A stretch of 64,000 nucleotides of DNA from positions 38,575-102,574 of the forward strand of contig CALXLV010000019.1 of NCBI GenBank assembly GCA_944389295.1. The letters run 5' to 3'. Every line of letters starts with the position of its first letter. Positions within the stretch are counted from its first letter, which is position 1. This DNA comes from an uncultured Spirochaetaceae bacterium. GTDB taxonomy: Bacteria > Spirochaetota > Spirochaetia > Sphaerochaetales > Sphaerochaetaceae. The notes under the pieces were generated by a model. It was given only the letters and a program-made list of their open reading frames with translations, did not search any database and was not told the origin of the DNA. Shown in pieces: positions 32,409-40,280 of this stretch. The position numbers were made by a program, and so were the translations under genes.

Positions 32409-34154
32409 ATGATTCATCTTACTATACAGGGAATCGAAGTTGAGGTGGCTGAGGGGACGACCGTCCTTGAGGCTGCCAGGAAGGCGGGAATAAGGATTCC
32501 TACCTTGTGCTACCATCCCGATCTCAAGCCGTTCGGCTCATGCGGACTCTGCGTCTGCAAGCAGGAGGGATCAGCGAAGATAATCCGTGCCTGCGCTACG
32601 CCGGCGGCGGAGGGAATGAGGATAATCACTCACGATCAGGACCTTTACAATGTAAGGCGCACGATCCTTGAGCTGACAATGAGCACTCATCCGTCATCAT
32701 GCCTGATGTGCACGCGCAACAACAAGTGCGAGCTGCAGAAGCTGGCCATCGAGTACGGAATCCGCGAGCAGCCGTTCGAGGTTAGGCTTGCAGAGGACAA
32801 GAAGGACCGCTCCACAGGCGCGATCGTCCTTGATCCCGAGAAGTGCATCAAGTGCGGACGCTGCGTGCAGGTATGCCAGGGACTGCAGGGTGTATATGCC
32901 CTTGAGTTCATCGGCAGAGGCGATCATACTACGATGAGCCCCGCTGCGAAGCTGCCGCTCAATGACAGCCCGTGCATCAAGTGCGGCCAGTGCGTGACGC
33001 ACTGCCCCGTAGGCGCAATATATGAGCAGGATCATACCGGAGAGATGATGAAGGCAATCGACGATCCGGAGAAAACCGTTGCCGTCCAGATCGCTCCTTC
33101 CGTCCGTGTCGCGATAGGCGAGGAGTTCGGAATGAAGCCAGGCGAGATATCGACGAAGAAGCTCTATACGGCTCTCCGCCGCCTCGGCGTCGACTATGTA
33201 TTTGATACAAACTTCGGAGCCGATCTCACGATCATGGAAGAAGGGTATGAGCTCATAAGCAGGATAAAGAACGGCGGCGTGATGCCGCAGCTCACATCAT
33301 GCTGCCCGGGATGGGTCGCATATGTCGAGGAGTATTATCCTGAGCTTCTGGAGAACCTCTCATCCGCGAAGAGCCCGATGATGATGCAGGGCGCGATAAC
33401 CAAGACCTACTGGGCTGAGAAGGCCGGAATAGACAAGAAGAATATCTATTCTGTTGCCATCATGCCGTGTACTGCCAAGAAAACAGAGATCAGAAGGGAC
33501 GGCGAGCATGCCGCATCAAGCGGTGAGTGGGATGTCGATCTTGTTCTCACCACTCGTGAGCTTGCGCGCCTCATCTCCTCACGCGGTCTTGATTTCGAGA
33601 ATCTTCCCGAGAGCGAGGCCGACAGCCCGATCGGCGAGTATTCCGGCGCAGGCACTATCTTCGGAGCCACCGGAGGCGTTATGGAGGCTGCCGTCAGGAC
33701 TGCATATTACGGAATCACCGGCAAGGATATGGCTGATCCCGAAGTCAAGCTGGTCCGCGGTCTTGACGAGGTCAAGCGCGGTGAGGTTGATATCGACGGA
33801 AAGAAGGTCCGCGTCGCTGTCGTTCACGGCATGGCCAACGCAAAGCCGCTTCTCGAGCAGATCAAGGCTGACAAGGCAGCCGGACGCCCGTCTGATGTTG
33901 ACTTTGTCGAGATCATGGCCTGCCGCGGCGGATGTATCTCCGGAGGTGGACAGCCCTACGGTACAGATGACGAGGTCAGGAAGGAGAGGAGCGAAGGACT
34001 TTACGAGGATGATGAAAAGAGCGCAGTGAGATGCTCGCATCAGAATCCCTCCATCCAGAAGCTCTATGCTGACTTCCTCGGAGAGCCGCTCTCAGAGAAG
34101 TCTCACCACCTTCTGCATACGGAGTACGAGGCCGTTCCGCTCTACAAGAGCTGA
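32409..34154 (+). CDS. hydA: Bifurcating [FeFe] hydrogenase catalytic subunit HydA
   Basis: A 581-residue catalytic subunit that makes H2. In order: plant-type [2Fe-2S] (C34, C45, C48, C62), His-ligated [4Fe-4S] (HPSSCLMCTRNNKC, 94-107), two [4Fe-4S] (CIKCGRCVQVCQ and CIKCGQCVTHCP), and the H-cluster signatures TSCCPGWVAYVE, MPCTAKKTE and MACRGGCISGGGQP, then the small-subunit tail. All cluster ligands and the proton-transfer Cys (second C of TSCC) are present. AGGAGG at 32397-32402 favours ATG 32409 (an ATG at 32406 is closer than ideal). The maturases HydEFG are not in the window. Confidence 0.96.
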   Translation: MIHLTIQGIEVEVAEGTTVLEAARKAGIRIPTLCYHPDLKPFGSCGLCVCKQEGSAKIIRACATPAAEGMRIITHDQDLYNVRRTILELTMSTHPSSCLMCTRNNKCELQKLAIEYGIREQPFEVRLAEDKKDRSTGAIVLDPEKCIKCGRCVQVCQGLQGVYALEFIGRGDHTTMSPAAKLPLNDSPCIKCGQCVTHCPVGAIYEQDHTGEMMKAIDDPEKTVAVQIAPSVRVAIGEEFGMKPGEISTKKLYTALRRLGVDYVFDTNFGADLTIMEEGYELISRIKNGGVMPQLTSCCPGWVAYVEEYYPELLENLSSAKSPMMMQGAITKTYWAEKAGIDKKNIYSVAIMPCTAKKTEIRRDGEHAASSGEWDVDLVLTTRELARLISSRGLDFENLPESEADSPIGEYSGAGTIFGATGGVMEAAVRTAYYGITGKDMADPEVKLVRGLDEVKRGEVDIDGKKVRVAVVHGMANAKPLLEQIKADKAAGRPSDVDFVEIMACRGGCISGGGQPYGTDDEVRKERSEGLYEDDEKSAVRCSHQNPSIQKLYADFLGEPLSEKSHHLLHTEYEAVPLYKS

Positions 34155-34174
34155 GGAATGTTCCTCGCGAATGG

Positions 34175-34210
34175 AAGCCACTGGTTGAGTCCGGTGGCTT
34201 CTATTTTTTC
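34175..34210 (+). terminator. Terminator of the hyd operon
   Basis: An 11-bp stem (34175-34185 with 34192-34202, one G-T pair), 6-base loop, then TATTTTTT. Confidence 0.9.
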
Positions 34211-34479
34211 TCTGAAACAGAAGGCATACACCCAGTGTTCTTGCAGCTAAAAGTGAATAGCAGGAAGCCATCAGCTGCGGCACTATAAGGAATAGAATTG
34301 TTTACTCACTGTGATGAGTTAATTAACTCGGTGAACTGATTAAATTGTTGCATCTCCGTCAGAAAGCAACATGGGCTGCGGCATCTTATCTCTCCCGTGG
34401 CAGGAGGAATTTGAAGTTGAGATCCGGATGCATGCTGCGGGCTTCATTGCTAAATAATCGTCAAATTATGGTTTTAGGA
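34211..34479. other. Intergenic region with a perfect 14-bp palindrome
   Basis: There is no convincing gene between the hyd terminator and the GntR promoter. It contains GAGTTAATTAACTC (34316-34329), a perfect palindrome in an AT-rich context, and an AGGAGG at about 34401 followed by a possible TTG-started peptide of about 33 codons that I do not trust. No tRNA-like or riboswitch-like structure is visible. Confidence 0.4.
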
Positions 34480-34519
34480 TTGCCCATCTTTTCTTATATT
34501 GATATAATCTGATTATCAG
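34480..34519 (+). promoter_or_regulatory. Promoter and operator of the FadR-type regulator
   Basis: TTGCCC (34480-34485), 17 bases, TATAAT (34503-34508), directly followed by the palindrome CTGATTATCAG (34509-34519) over the expected transcription start. The identical 11-mer occurs at 35310-35320 before tctC, so it is the likely operator, with autorepression. Confidence 0.8.
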
Positions 34520-34553
34520 TTTAGAGTTATCCGAATCAGATCAGAGGCATGCT

Positions 34554-35264
34554 ATGGACGCAGGAATTATGAAAGAGAGTGCTGCGGCAATCAGCGAAGA
34601 AGACAGGCTCATGAGCAGCCTTCTCCGGTTCATCCGTGATAACGGGCTGAAGGCCGGGGACAAGCTGCCTTCGATCAGAACCCTTTCGGATTCATTCTCC
34701 TGCACACAGAGCCAGATGCGCAGCGTGATTCTCCGTGCCGAGGCTCTCGGGTTCGTGATGGTTCAGCCCCGCAGCGGCTGCTATGTCAGGAATACAAGTC
34801 TGGACTCAATGCTGCAGACATTCTGCCTTCTCTTTGAGACAACGATGGCCGATGATCTGTCGCTTGTTGAGATATATGACCTGAAAACCGCCCTTGAGAC
34901 TGCTATAACGAAGCAGGTTGCCCTGATAAGGACGGAAGGGGAGCTGCTTGCGCTCCGGAATATCATAGTGCAGGAGGAGGCTGCAGCAGATAAGGATGAG
35001 ATGATAAAGCTCGACGAGAACTTCCATATGTATCTCGCATCCATAAGCCGCAACCGCTTCTTCCTCGCGGTGATATCAGTGATTCAGTCAATGCTGCGCA
35101 CGGCGCGCCACTCGTTTGCTGACTATGTGGAGAGCTATTCGCAAATCATAAATGATCACAAGAACATCTATGAGGCGATAAAGGAGAAGGATTCCGACTC
35201 CGCCTATGAGCTTGCAAGCATTCATGCCAACCGCCGCAAGGCGAAACTTCTGAGCTGCTGCTGA
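34554..35264 (+). CDS. GntR-family regulator, FadR (FCD) subfamily
   Basis: A 236-residue regulator. The N-terminal GntR winged HTH (about 15-85; LRFIRDNGLKAGDKLPSIR, SDSFSCTQSQMRSVILRAE) is joined to an all-helical FCD ligand domain (about 95-230). Possible metal-ligand residues are in the FHMYLASIS helix, RHSFADYV and the late SIHANRRK helix. FCD regulators usually sense organic acids. The neighbouring tct transporter and aldolase genes and the shared operator indicate that it represses them until the substrate is present. It has an AGAGG ribosome site and a normal leader. Confidence 0.92.
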   Translation: MDAGIMKESAAAISEEDRLMSSLLRFIRDNGLKAGDKLPSIRTLSDSFSCTQSQMRSVILRAEALGFVMVQPRSGCYVRNTSLDSMLQTFCLLFETTMADDLSLVEIYDLKTALETAITKQVALIRTEGELLALRNIIVQEEAAADKDEMIKLDENFHMYLASISRNRFFLAVISVIQSMLRTARHSFADYVESYSQIINDHKNIYEAIKEKDSDSAYELASIHANRRKAKLLSCC

Positions 35265-35270
35265 ATTTTC

Positions 35271-35320
35271 TTGACACTGTGTTTTTTCATGGTACCATTT
35301 TGATACAAACTGATTATCAG
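35271..35320 (+). promoter_or_regulatory. tctCBA operon promoter with FadR-type operator
   Basis: A perfect TTGACA (35271-35276), 16 bases, TACCAT (35293-35298) with an extended TG, then CTGATTATCAG (35310-35320), which covers the start of transcription. The second copy of the same palindrome is in front of the regulator gene. Confidence 0.8.
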
Positions 35321-35349
35321 TAATAAACAGTTTGAAACAGGAGGTTGAC

Positions 35350-36324
35350 ATGAAAAGATACGGAATGATGGCTTTAGCTGTTCTCTTTATTTCCGCTTCT
35401 CTCTTTGCAGGAGGTTCCGGCGAATACCCGTCGAAGGACATCCAGATGGTCTGCAACAGCGGTGCCGGCGGCGGTACTGATACGATAGTCAGACAGATAT
35501 CTCTGATGGCAGAGCCCTATCTCGGCGGCTCGATCTACGTTGTAAACAAGTCGGATGCCACGGAAGCCATCGGCCCCAGTCTCGTAATGGAAGCAAAGCC
35601 TGACGGATATACGATCGGAAACATAAACTACGGTTCTGTCGTCAATGCCGTGTACAGCGAATATATCCCCGGATACGATCTGGACAAGCTCAATATCTTC
35701 GCTCTCATAACGAAGGAGAATGACGCGATAATGGTCGGAAAGGATTCTCCGTACAAGACGTTCGATGATCTCATCGCCGCCGCGAAGGTCAATCCCGGAC
35801 AGATAAGGATCGGCGATCAGGGAATCGGAAGCCGCGTATATCTTCTTGCGACGAAGATCGAGCAGGCGTTCGGAGTTGAGTTCAACAAGATCTCCTACCA
35901 GAGCTCGGCTTCTCAGAGAGAGGCGATCATGAACAAGGAAGTCGATGCTGCGATCACCAGCATGGGTGATTTCTCATCTCTTCTCAACAGCGGTGAGGCG
36001 ATAGCGCTCTGCGAGTTCTCCACCGAGAGAAACGCTGCATATCCCGATGTTCCTACGATTCTTGAACTCGGATACGGCGAAGAGCTTCTCTCCTCCTCAT
36101 TCATCGGAATGGCTTGTCCTGCGGGAACTCCTCAGGAGATCGTCGACAAGCTCACGGATGCGTTTGAGCAGGCTGCTACATCTCAGGAGTTCAAGGACTG
36201 GGCAGCAACGATTGGTGTACAGGCTGCGTTCATGAAGGGCGCTGAGCTTCAGGAGTATATAAGCGGTGTCCAGGCATCGGAGTTTGCGGCTCTTGATTCA
36301 CTCAAGGCTGAAGGACTGATCTGA
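35350..36324 (+). CDS. tctC: Tripartite tricarboxylate transporter binding protein (TctC/Bug family)
   Basis: A 324-residue periplasmic binding protein. It has a signal peptide (KRYGMMALAVLFISASLFAG), then the Bug fold with YPSKDIQMVCNSGAGGGTD (ligand-carboxylate loop, about 26-44), KPDGYTIG, a DFSSLLNSGEAIAL region and a C-terminal FKDWAATIG. Bug proteins bind mono-, di- or tricarboxylates or related acids. AGGAGG lies 6 bases before ATG 35350. It is first gene of the operon and under the FadR-type operator. The exact ligand is unknown; the catabolic genes downstream suggest a sugar acid or hydroxy-oxo acid. Confidence 0.92.
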   Translation: MKRYGMMALAVLFISASLFAGGSGEYPSKDIQMVCNSGAGGGTDTIVRQISLMAEPYLGGSIYVVNKSDATEAIGPSLVMEAKPDGYTIGNINYGSVVNAVYSEYIPGYDLDKLNIFALITKENDAIMVGKDSPYKTFDDLIAAAKVNPGQIRIGDQGIGSRVYLLATKIEQAFGVEFNKISYQSSASQREAIMNKEVDAAITSMGDFSSLLNSGEAIALCEFSTERNAAYPDVPTILELGYGEELLSSSFIGMACPAGTPQEIVDKLTDAFEQAATSQEFKDWAATIGVQAAFMKGAELQEYISGVQASEFAALDSLKAEGLI

Positions 36325-36337
36325 CCGGAGGTGTGCT

Positions 36338-36817
36338 GTGAAGATAAAAACTCCGTACCTGTGCTCATCCGTAGTGACTCCGGCGGCGGTCATGCTCATG
36401 GCTGCAGTTTATGCGGCTAACGGGCTCAGACTGTCTGCCCCGATCGTGGACGGGCAGCTTACAGAGACATTTTTCCCGACGATAGTTGCGCTTCTCTGCA
36501 TCATCGCATGCATAGCGCTCCTCATTAAGGCCGTCAGGGAGATAAAGGCGAAGGCCGGAGAAGCCGAGGTCCGTGAGATAAAGGTGCCTGTAAAGGCATT
36601 CCTCACGATGGCGCTCATGGCTGTGTTCGTACTGCTTTTCGAGACTCTCGGCTTTGTAGTTCTTGCTCCGTTCTTCGTGTTCGGATTCATGATGATCTAC
36701 GATGACAAACCTCAGCAGATAGGAAGGAAGATTATCTATTCCATCATAATATCGGCTCTTGTTTTCGTGCTTTATGAAGTCTGCTTCGATATCCGGTTCC
36801 CGGAACTCTGGGGGTAA
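36338..36817 (+). CDS. tctB: Tripartite tricarboxylate transporter small permease (TctB)
   Basis: A 159-residue protein with four hydrophobic helices (about 12-30, 42-62, 86-120 and 128-147), the TctB size and topology. It partners TctA in the inner membrane. It begins with GTG preceded by GGAGG about 7 bases upstream. It is four bases from the tctA start and 13 after tctC. Conservation is low in this family, so the call leans on topology and position. Confidence 0.88.
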   Translation: MKIKTPYLCSSVVTPAAVMLMAAVYAANGLRLSAPIVDGQLTETFFPTIVALLCIIACIALLIKAVREIKAKAGEAEVREIKVPVKAFLTMALMAVFVLLFETLGFVVLAPFFVFGFMMIYDDKPQQIGRKIIYSIIISALVFVLYEVCFDIRFPELWG

Positions 36818-36820
36818 GCA

Positions 36821-38389
36821 ATGGATCAGATTCTTCAGATACTCGCAGGAACTGCGGCTGTTTTCCAGCCGATGAACCTTCTCTATCTCTTCCTCGGCTT
36901 CTTCATCGGAATCCTCTTCGGGGCGCTTCCGGGACTGACGTCGATGCTTGCCATAGTGCTTTTGCTGCCGATGACATACACGATGCAGCTGCAGGCTGCA
37001 CTCATCATGTGCATGGGTGTCTATATGGCCGGTATATACAGCGGATCAATCACTGCTATCACGATCAACATACCCGGTGCTCCATCCGCTATCATGACGG
37101 CTCTTGACGGAAACGCGATGATGCGGAAAGGACAGGGAGCAAAGGCCATAGGATATGCGACGATAGGCTCAGCCATCGGCGGCACAATCGGTGCGCTGCT
37201 TCTCATCCTTGTAAGCCCGCTTGCAGTGGAACTCGCGCTCAAGATAAGGACGCCGGGCAAGTTCAGCCTCGTATTCTTCGCTCTTGTCGTCATAATCTTC
37301 ATCGAGAGCAAGAACAGGTGGAAGGCTGTCGTATCCACATCTCTCGGCCTTATGGTCGCGACTATCGGAATGGACATAATGAAGCCTGTCGCGAGGTACA
37401 CTTTCGGCAATCCGAATCTTCTTGAGGGCATAGATGAGACGACACTCATAATCGGAGCGTTCGCACTCTCCGAGCTCTTCGTGCAGGCATCTGTGAACAA
37501 TGCCGAGTACAAGAGACTCACGAGCGTTGCAAACAGCGTCAAGTTCAAGAGAAGGGACTTCTTCCCGACATGGAAAGAGCATAAGGCTATAGGTCTCTGG
37601 GCTTATCTCCGCGCCTCTATAATCGGCTACTTTATCGGTGTTCTTCCCGGCGCAGGCGCATCGATGGCTTCGTTCGTGTCCTACATCGAGGCCAAGAGAG
37701 TCTCAAAGCATCCGGAGAAGTTCGGAGAGGGAGCTCCGGAAGGTGTTGTAGCCTCCGAGACGTCGAATAACGCGGTATGCGGCGGCGCGCTTGTGCCGAT
37801 GCTCTCGCTGGGTATTCCCGGCGATGGAACCACAGCCATCCTGATGGGCGTCCTCCTTGTCTACGGAATAGTTCCCGGCCCCAATCTCTTTGTCGAGCAG
37901 ATGGATGCGATCGGACCTATGTACATGGCACTTCTCATAAGCGCCGCGGTACTTCTTCCGCTTTCGCTCTTCCTCTTCGGACCGTATTACCTGAGGATCG
38001 TCAGGATAAACCGCCTCGTGCTCTATTCAGCAATCGCTCTTGTTGCGATTCTCGGCACATACGCGGCGACGTATTCGGTGTTCCAGATGGGTATTTCAGT
38101 GCTTATCGGAATCATCATGTACTTCCTTAGAAAGGAGAAGTATCCGAACGTATCGTTCATACTCGGCGTAATTCTCGGCCCACTGATGGAAGAGTATCTG
38201 AGAACCAGTCTTACATTGTCACACGGAAGCGTGCTTGTGTTCTTCACGAACATCGACAGCGTTGTATTCCTCGTGATAACCGTACTGTTCTGCGTCCTTC
38301 TCCCGAGGGCGAACCGCAAGAGCGAGAAACTCGAGGCGGAAGCTGAGGAGAAGATGGAAGAGGAAATGACAAAAGGAGAGGAGAAATGA
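36821..38389 (+). CDS. tctA: Tripartite tricarboxylate transporter large permease (TctA)
   Basis: A 522-residue membrane protein with about twelve helices and the family blocks GALPGLTSMLAIVLLLPMTY (about 33-52), GIYSGSITAITINIPGAPSA (about 71-90), GVLPGAGASMASFVSYIEAKR (about 276) and NNAVCGGALVPMLSLGIPGD (about 311-330). It is the ion-driven translocation subunit. The C-terminal tail is charged (EAEEKMEEEM). It overlaps the aldolase gene by four bases, so uptake and catabolism are co-expressed. Confidence 0.95.
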   Translation: MDQILQILAGTAAVFQPMNLLYLFLGFFIGILFGALPGLTSMLAIVLLLPMTYTMQLQAALIMCMGVYMAGIYSGSITAITINIPGAPSAIMTALDGNAMMRKGQGAKAIGYATIGSAIGGTIGALLLILVSPLAVELALKIRTPGKFSLVFFALVVIIFIESKNRWKAVVSTSLGLMVATIGMDIMKPVARYTFGNPNLLEGIDETTLIIGAFALSELFVQASVNNAEYKRLTSVANSVKFKRRDFFPTWKEHKAIGLWAYLRASIIGYFIGVLPGAGASMASFVSYIEAKRVSKHPEKFGEGAPEGVVASETSNNAVCGGALVPMLSLGIPGDGTTAILMGVLLVYGIVPGPNLFVEQMDAIGPMYMALLISAAVLLPLSLFLFGPYYLRIVRINRLVLYSAIALVAILGTYAATYSVFQMGISVLIGIIMYFLRKEKYPNVSFILGVILGPLMEEYLRTSLTLSHGSVLVFFTNIDSVVFLVITVLFCVLLPRANRKSEKLEAEAEEKMEEEMTKGEEK

Positions 38390-39168
38390 CCGACAGGAAC
38401 TATAATCCCGTAAAGCACGGAGTGAAAGAGGGAAAGAGATTCCTCGCGGCCTGGTGCCAGGCTGCGAGCAACATCACCGCCGAGGTGATGGCGGACAGCG
38501 GACTTGACATCCTCATGGTGGACTGCGAACACTGTCCCAGCAGTTTCGAGACCCTTCTCAGCCAGCTTCAGGCGATGAACGGATACAGGGCGGTGCCTTT
38601 TGCAAGAGCTCCCTGGAATGACTTCGTACAGATAAAGAAGCTCCTCGACACAGGTGTGTACGGTATCCTCGTCCCCTATGTCGAGACGAAGGAGGAGGCG
38701 GAGAGGGCCGTTGCGGCCGTGAAGTATCCTCCCTTCGGAGTGAGAGGCGTCGCAGGTTCCACGAGAGCCGCGCACTTCGGCAACAGCAGCATCGATTACT
38801 TCACCAGAGCGAATGATGAGGTAATGGTATTTATCGCAATAGAGAGCCAGACTGGGATTGATAATCTTGATGAGATACTCAAAATCGAGGGGCTTGACGG
38901 CGTCTTTGTCGGCCCTGTCGATCTCGCATCCAATCTTGGACACCTCGGCAATCCGAACTTCGATGATGTACAGGCCGCTATCTCCGGAGTTGAGAAGAAG
39001 GTGCTTGAGTCGGGAAAGATACTTATGGCCCTCGGCAGCGACTGGGAAGGCTCTAAGAAGAAGCTCGATGCCGGTGCCCAGATCGTTATATGCATGAGCG
39101 ACACCACAAGCCTCGGAAGTCTTGCCCGCGACAATGTACGCAAGTTCCGTGAGTACTGCGGAGAGTGA
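38386..39168 (+). CDS. HpcH/HpaI-family aldolase
   Basis: A 260-residue class II pyruvate-type aldolase (4-hydroxy-2-oxoheptanedioate aldolase family). Seen are the general base region DCEHCP (about 44-49), an arginine in PFARAPWND (about 68), PPFGVRGVAG (about 119), and the metal-binding Glu and Asp in AIESQTG (about 148) and GPVDLASNLG (about 174). It splits 4-hydroxy-2-oxo acids into pyruvate and an aldehyde. Coupling to TctA indicates that the transported compound, after conversion, is cleaved here. In many relatives the segment after the base is EHGP; here it is EHCP. Confidence 0.9.
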   Translation: MTDRNYNPVKHGVKEGKRFLAAWCQAASNITAEVMADSGLDILMVDCEHCPSSFETLLSQLQAMNGYRAVPFARAPWNDFVQIKKLLDTGVYGILVPYVETKEEAERAVAAVKYPPFGVRGVAGSTRAAHFGNSSIDYFTRANDEVMVFIAIESQTGIDNLDEILKIEGLDGVFVGPVDLASNLGHLGNPNFDDVQAAISGVEKKVLESGKILMALGSDWEGSKKKLDAGAQIVICMSDTTSLGSLARDNVRKFREYCGE

Positions 39169-39178
39169 GGAGGAGAGC

Positions 39179-40216
39179 ATGAATTACTTTGACAGGGTCA
39201 GCGCCCTGACTCCGACGACTTTCTGGGTGAACAACGTGACGCGGGCGGAAGCCGAGGAAGGGCTCAGATGCGGTGCTCTCGGATGTACGCAGAATCCATC
39301 GTATGTATGGAAGATGCTTACCAACGTCAGCGAGAAGGATTATGCCGTCTCCGTCCTCGAGGAGTGCCTCAGCTTCAGCGATGACGATAATCAGGTGGCC
39401 TGCGAACTTCAGCGCCGCCTGATAAAGAAGGTCAGCGACATATTCCTGCCGCTGTGGAAAAGGACGCACGGGCGTTATGGTTATGTCTCCATTCAGGGTG
39501 ACCCGATACACGAGGAGAACTGGGAAGTCATACTGGAGGAAGGCAGGAAGAACAGGGAGCTGAACCCCAATATAATGATCAAGATTCCGGTGACATCGGC
39601 CGGACTGAAAGCAGCGCGGGTTCTCCTCCGTGAAGGAACCCCGATAAACGCCACAGAGGTCATGGGAATAGATCAGGTCATCGCTCTGGGGGAGATGTAT
39701 AAGGAAGTCAGGGAGGAGTGTCCTGCGGAACCGGTGCTCTATTTCTCGCTGATAACCGGCATCTACAACGAGTGGCTCAGAAAGGATGTGAAGGAGAAGG
39801 AGATTGAGATCAATCCTGATGTCCTTCATCAGGCCGGCATGGTGATAGCCCGGAAGGTCTATGAGGTCAACAATGCCAGATACGGCATGGGATATATCTC
39901 AGGAGGTTCGAGAACTCTCGATGATTTCTATGAGCTCGTAGGCGGAAAGATCAGTGTCACTATGAACTGGAAGGGCAGCTGCGATGAGCTCATAAAGCGG
40001 GATGCACCCGTGATAGAGAGAATCTCCGAACCCGTTCCGGCGCTTGTGCTTGATGAGCTGAACGCGAAACTTCCGCAGTTCAGGAAAGCCTATTGGATAG
40101 GAGGCCTCAAGGAAGAGGAGTTCGAGGATTTTGGTCCTGTCGAATACTTCCGCGACAGTTTCATAAGAAGCTGGAAGAGCGAACTTGAGATGATAGCGGA
40201 GTACAGGAAAAGGTAA
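39179..40216 (+). CDS. Transaldolase-family protein
   Basis: A 345-residue TIM-barrel protein of the transaldolase/fructose-6-phosphate aldolase class. The Schiff-base lysine is in NIMIKIPVTSAGL (about 137), preceded by the VSIQGDP block (about 104) and followed by NATEVMGIDQ (about 158; transaldolases have NxTLxFS). The TLxF-like stretch is changed to TEVM, and the C-terminal phosphate-site region differs, so the substrate may not be a normal pentose phosphate. GGAGGAG precedes ATG 39179. As the last gene of the tct operon it may perform an aldol step on a product of the HpcH-like aldolase. Confidence 0.8.
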   Translation: MNYFDRVSALTPTTFWVNNVTRAEAEEGLRCGALGCTQNPSYVWKMLTNVSEKDYAVSVLEECLSFSDDDNQVACELQRRLIKKVSDIFLPLWKRTHGRYGYVSIQGDPIHEENWEVILEEGRKNRELNPNIMIKIPVTSAGLKAARVLLREGTPINATEVMGIDQVIALGEMYKEVREECPAEPVLYFSLITGIYNEWLRKDVKEKEIEINPDVLHQAGMVIARKVYEVNNARYGMGYISGGSRTLDDFYELVGGKISVTMNWKGSCDELIKRDAPVIERISEPVPALVLDELNAKLPQFRKAYWIGGLKEEEFEDFGPVEYFRDSFIRSWKSELEMIAEYRKR

Positions 40217-40234
40217 AATCAGATAAGGTGTTCA

Positions 40235-40265
40235 GGGATGCGGCAGCCGCCGCATCCCATTTTCT
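40235..40265 (+). terminator. Terminator of the tct operon
   Basis: A 10-bp perfect stem (40235-40244 with 40249-40258) with an AGCC loop, followed by ATTTTCTTT. Confidence 0.9.
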
Positions 40266-40280
40266 TTCCGTATGTCATGA

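Noticed and set aside
38023..39180. Long minus-strand open frame opposite tctA and the aldolase
   Set aside because: Antisense of clear family members; no ribosome site or homology.
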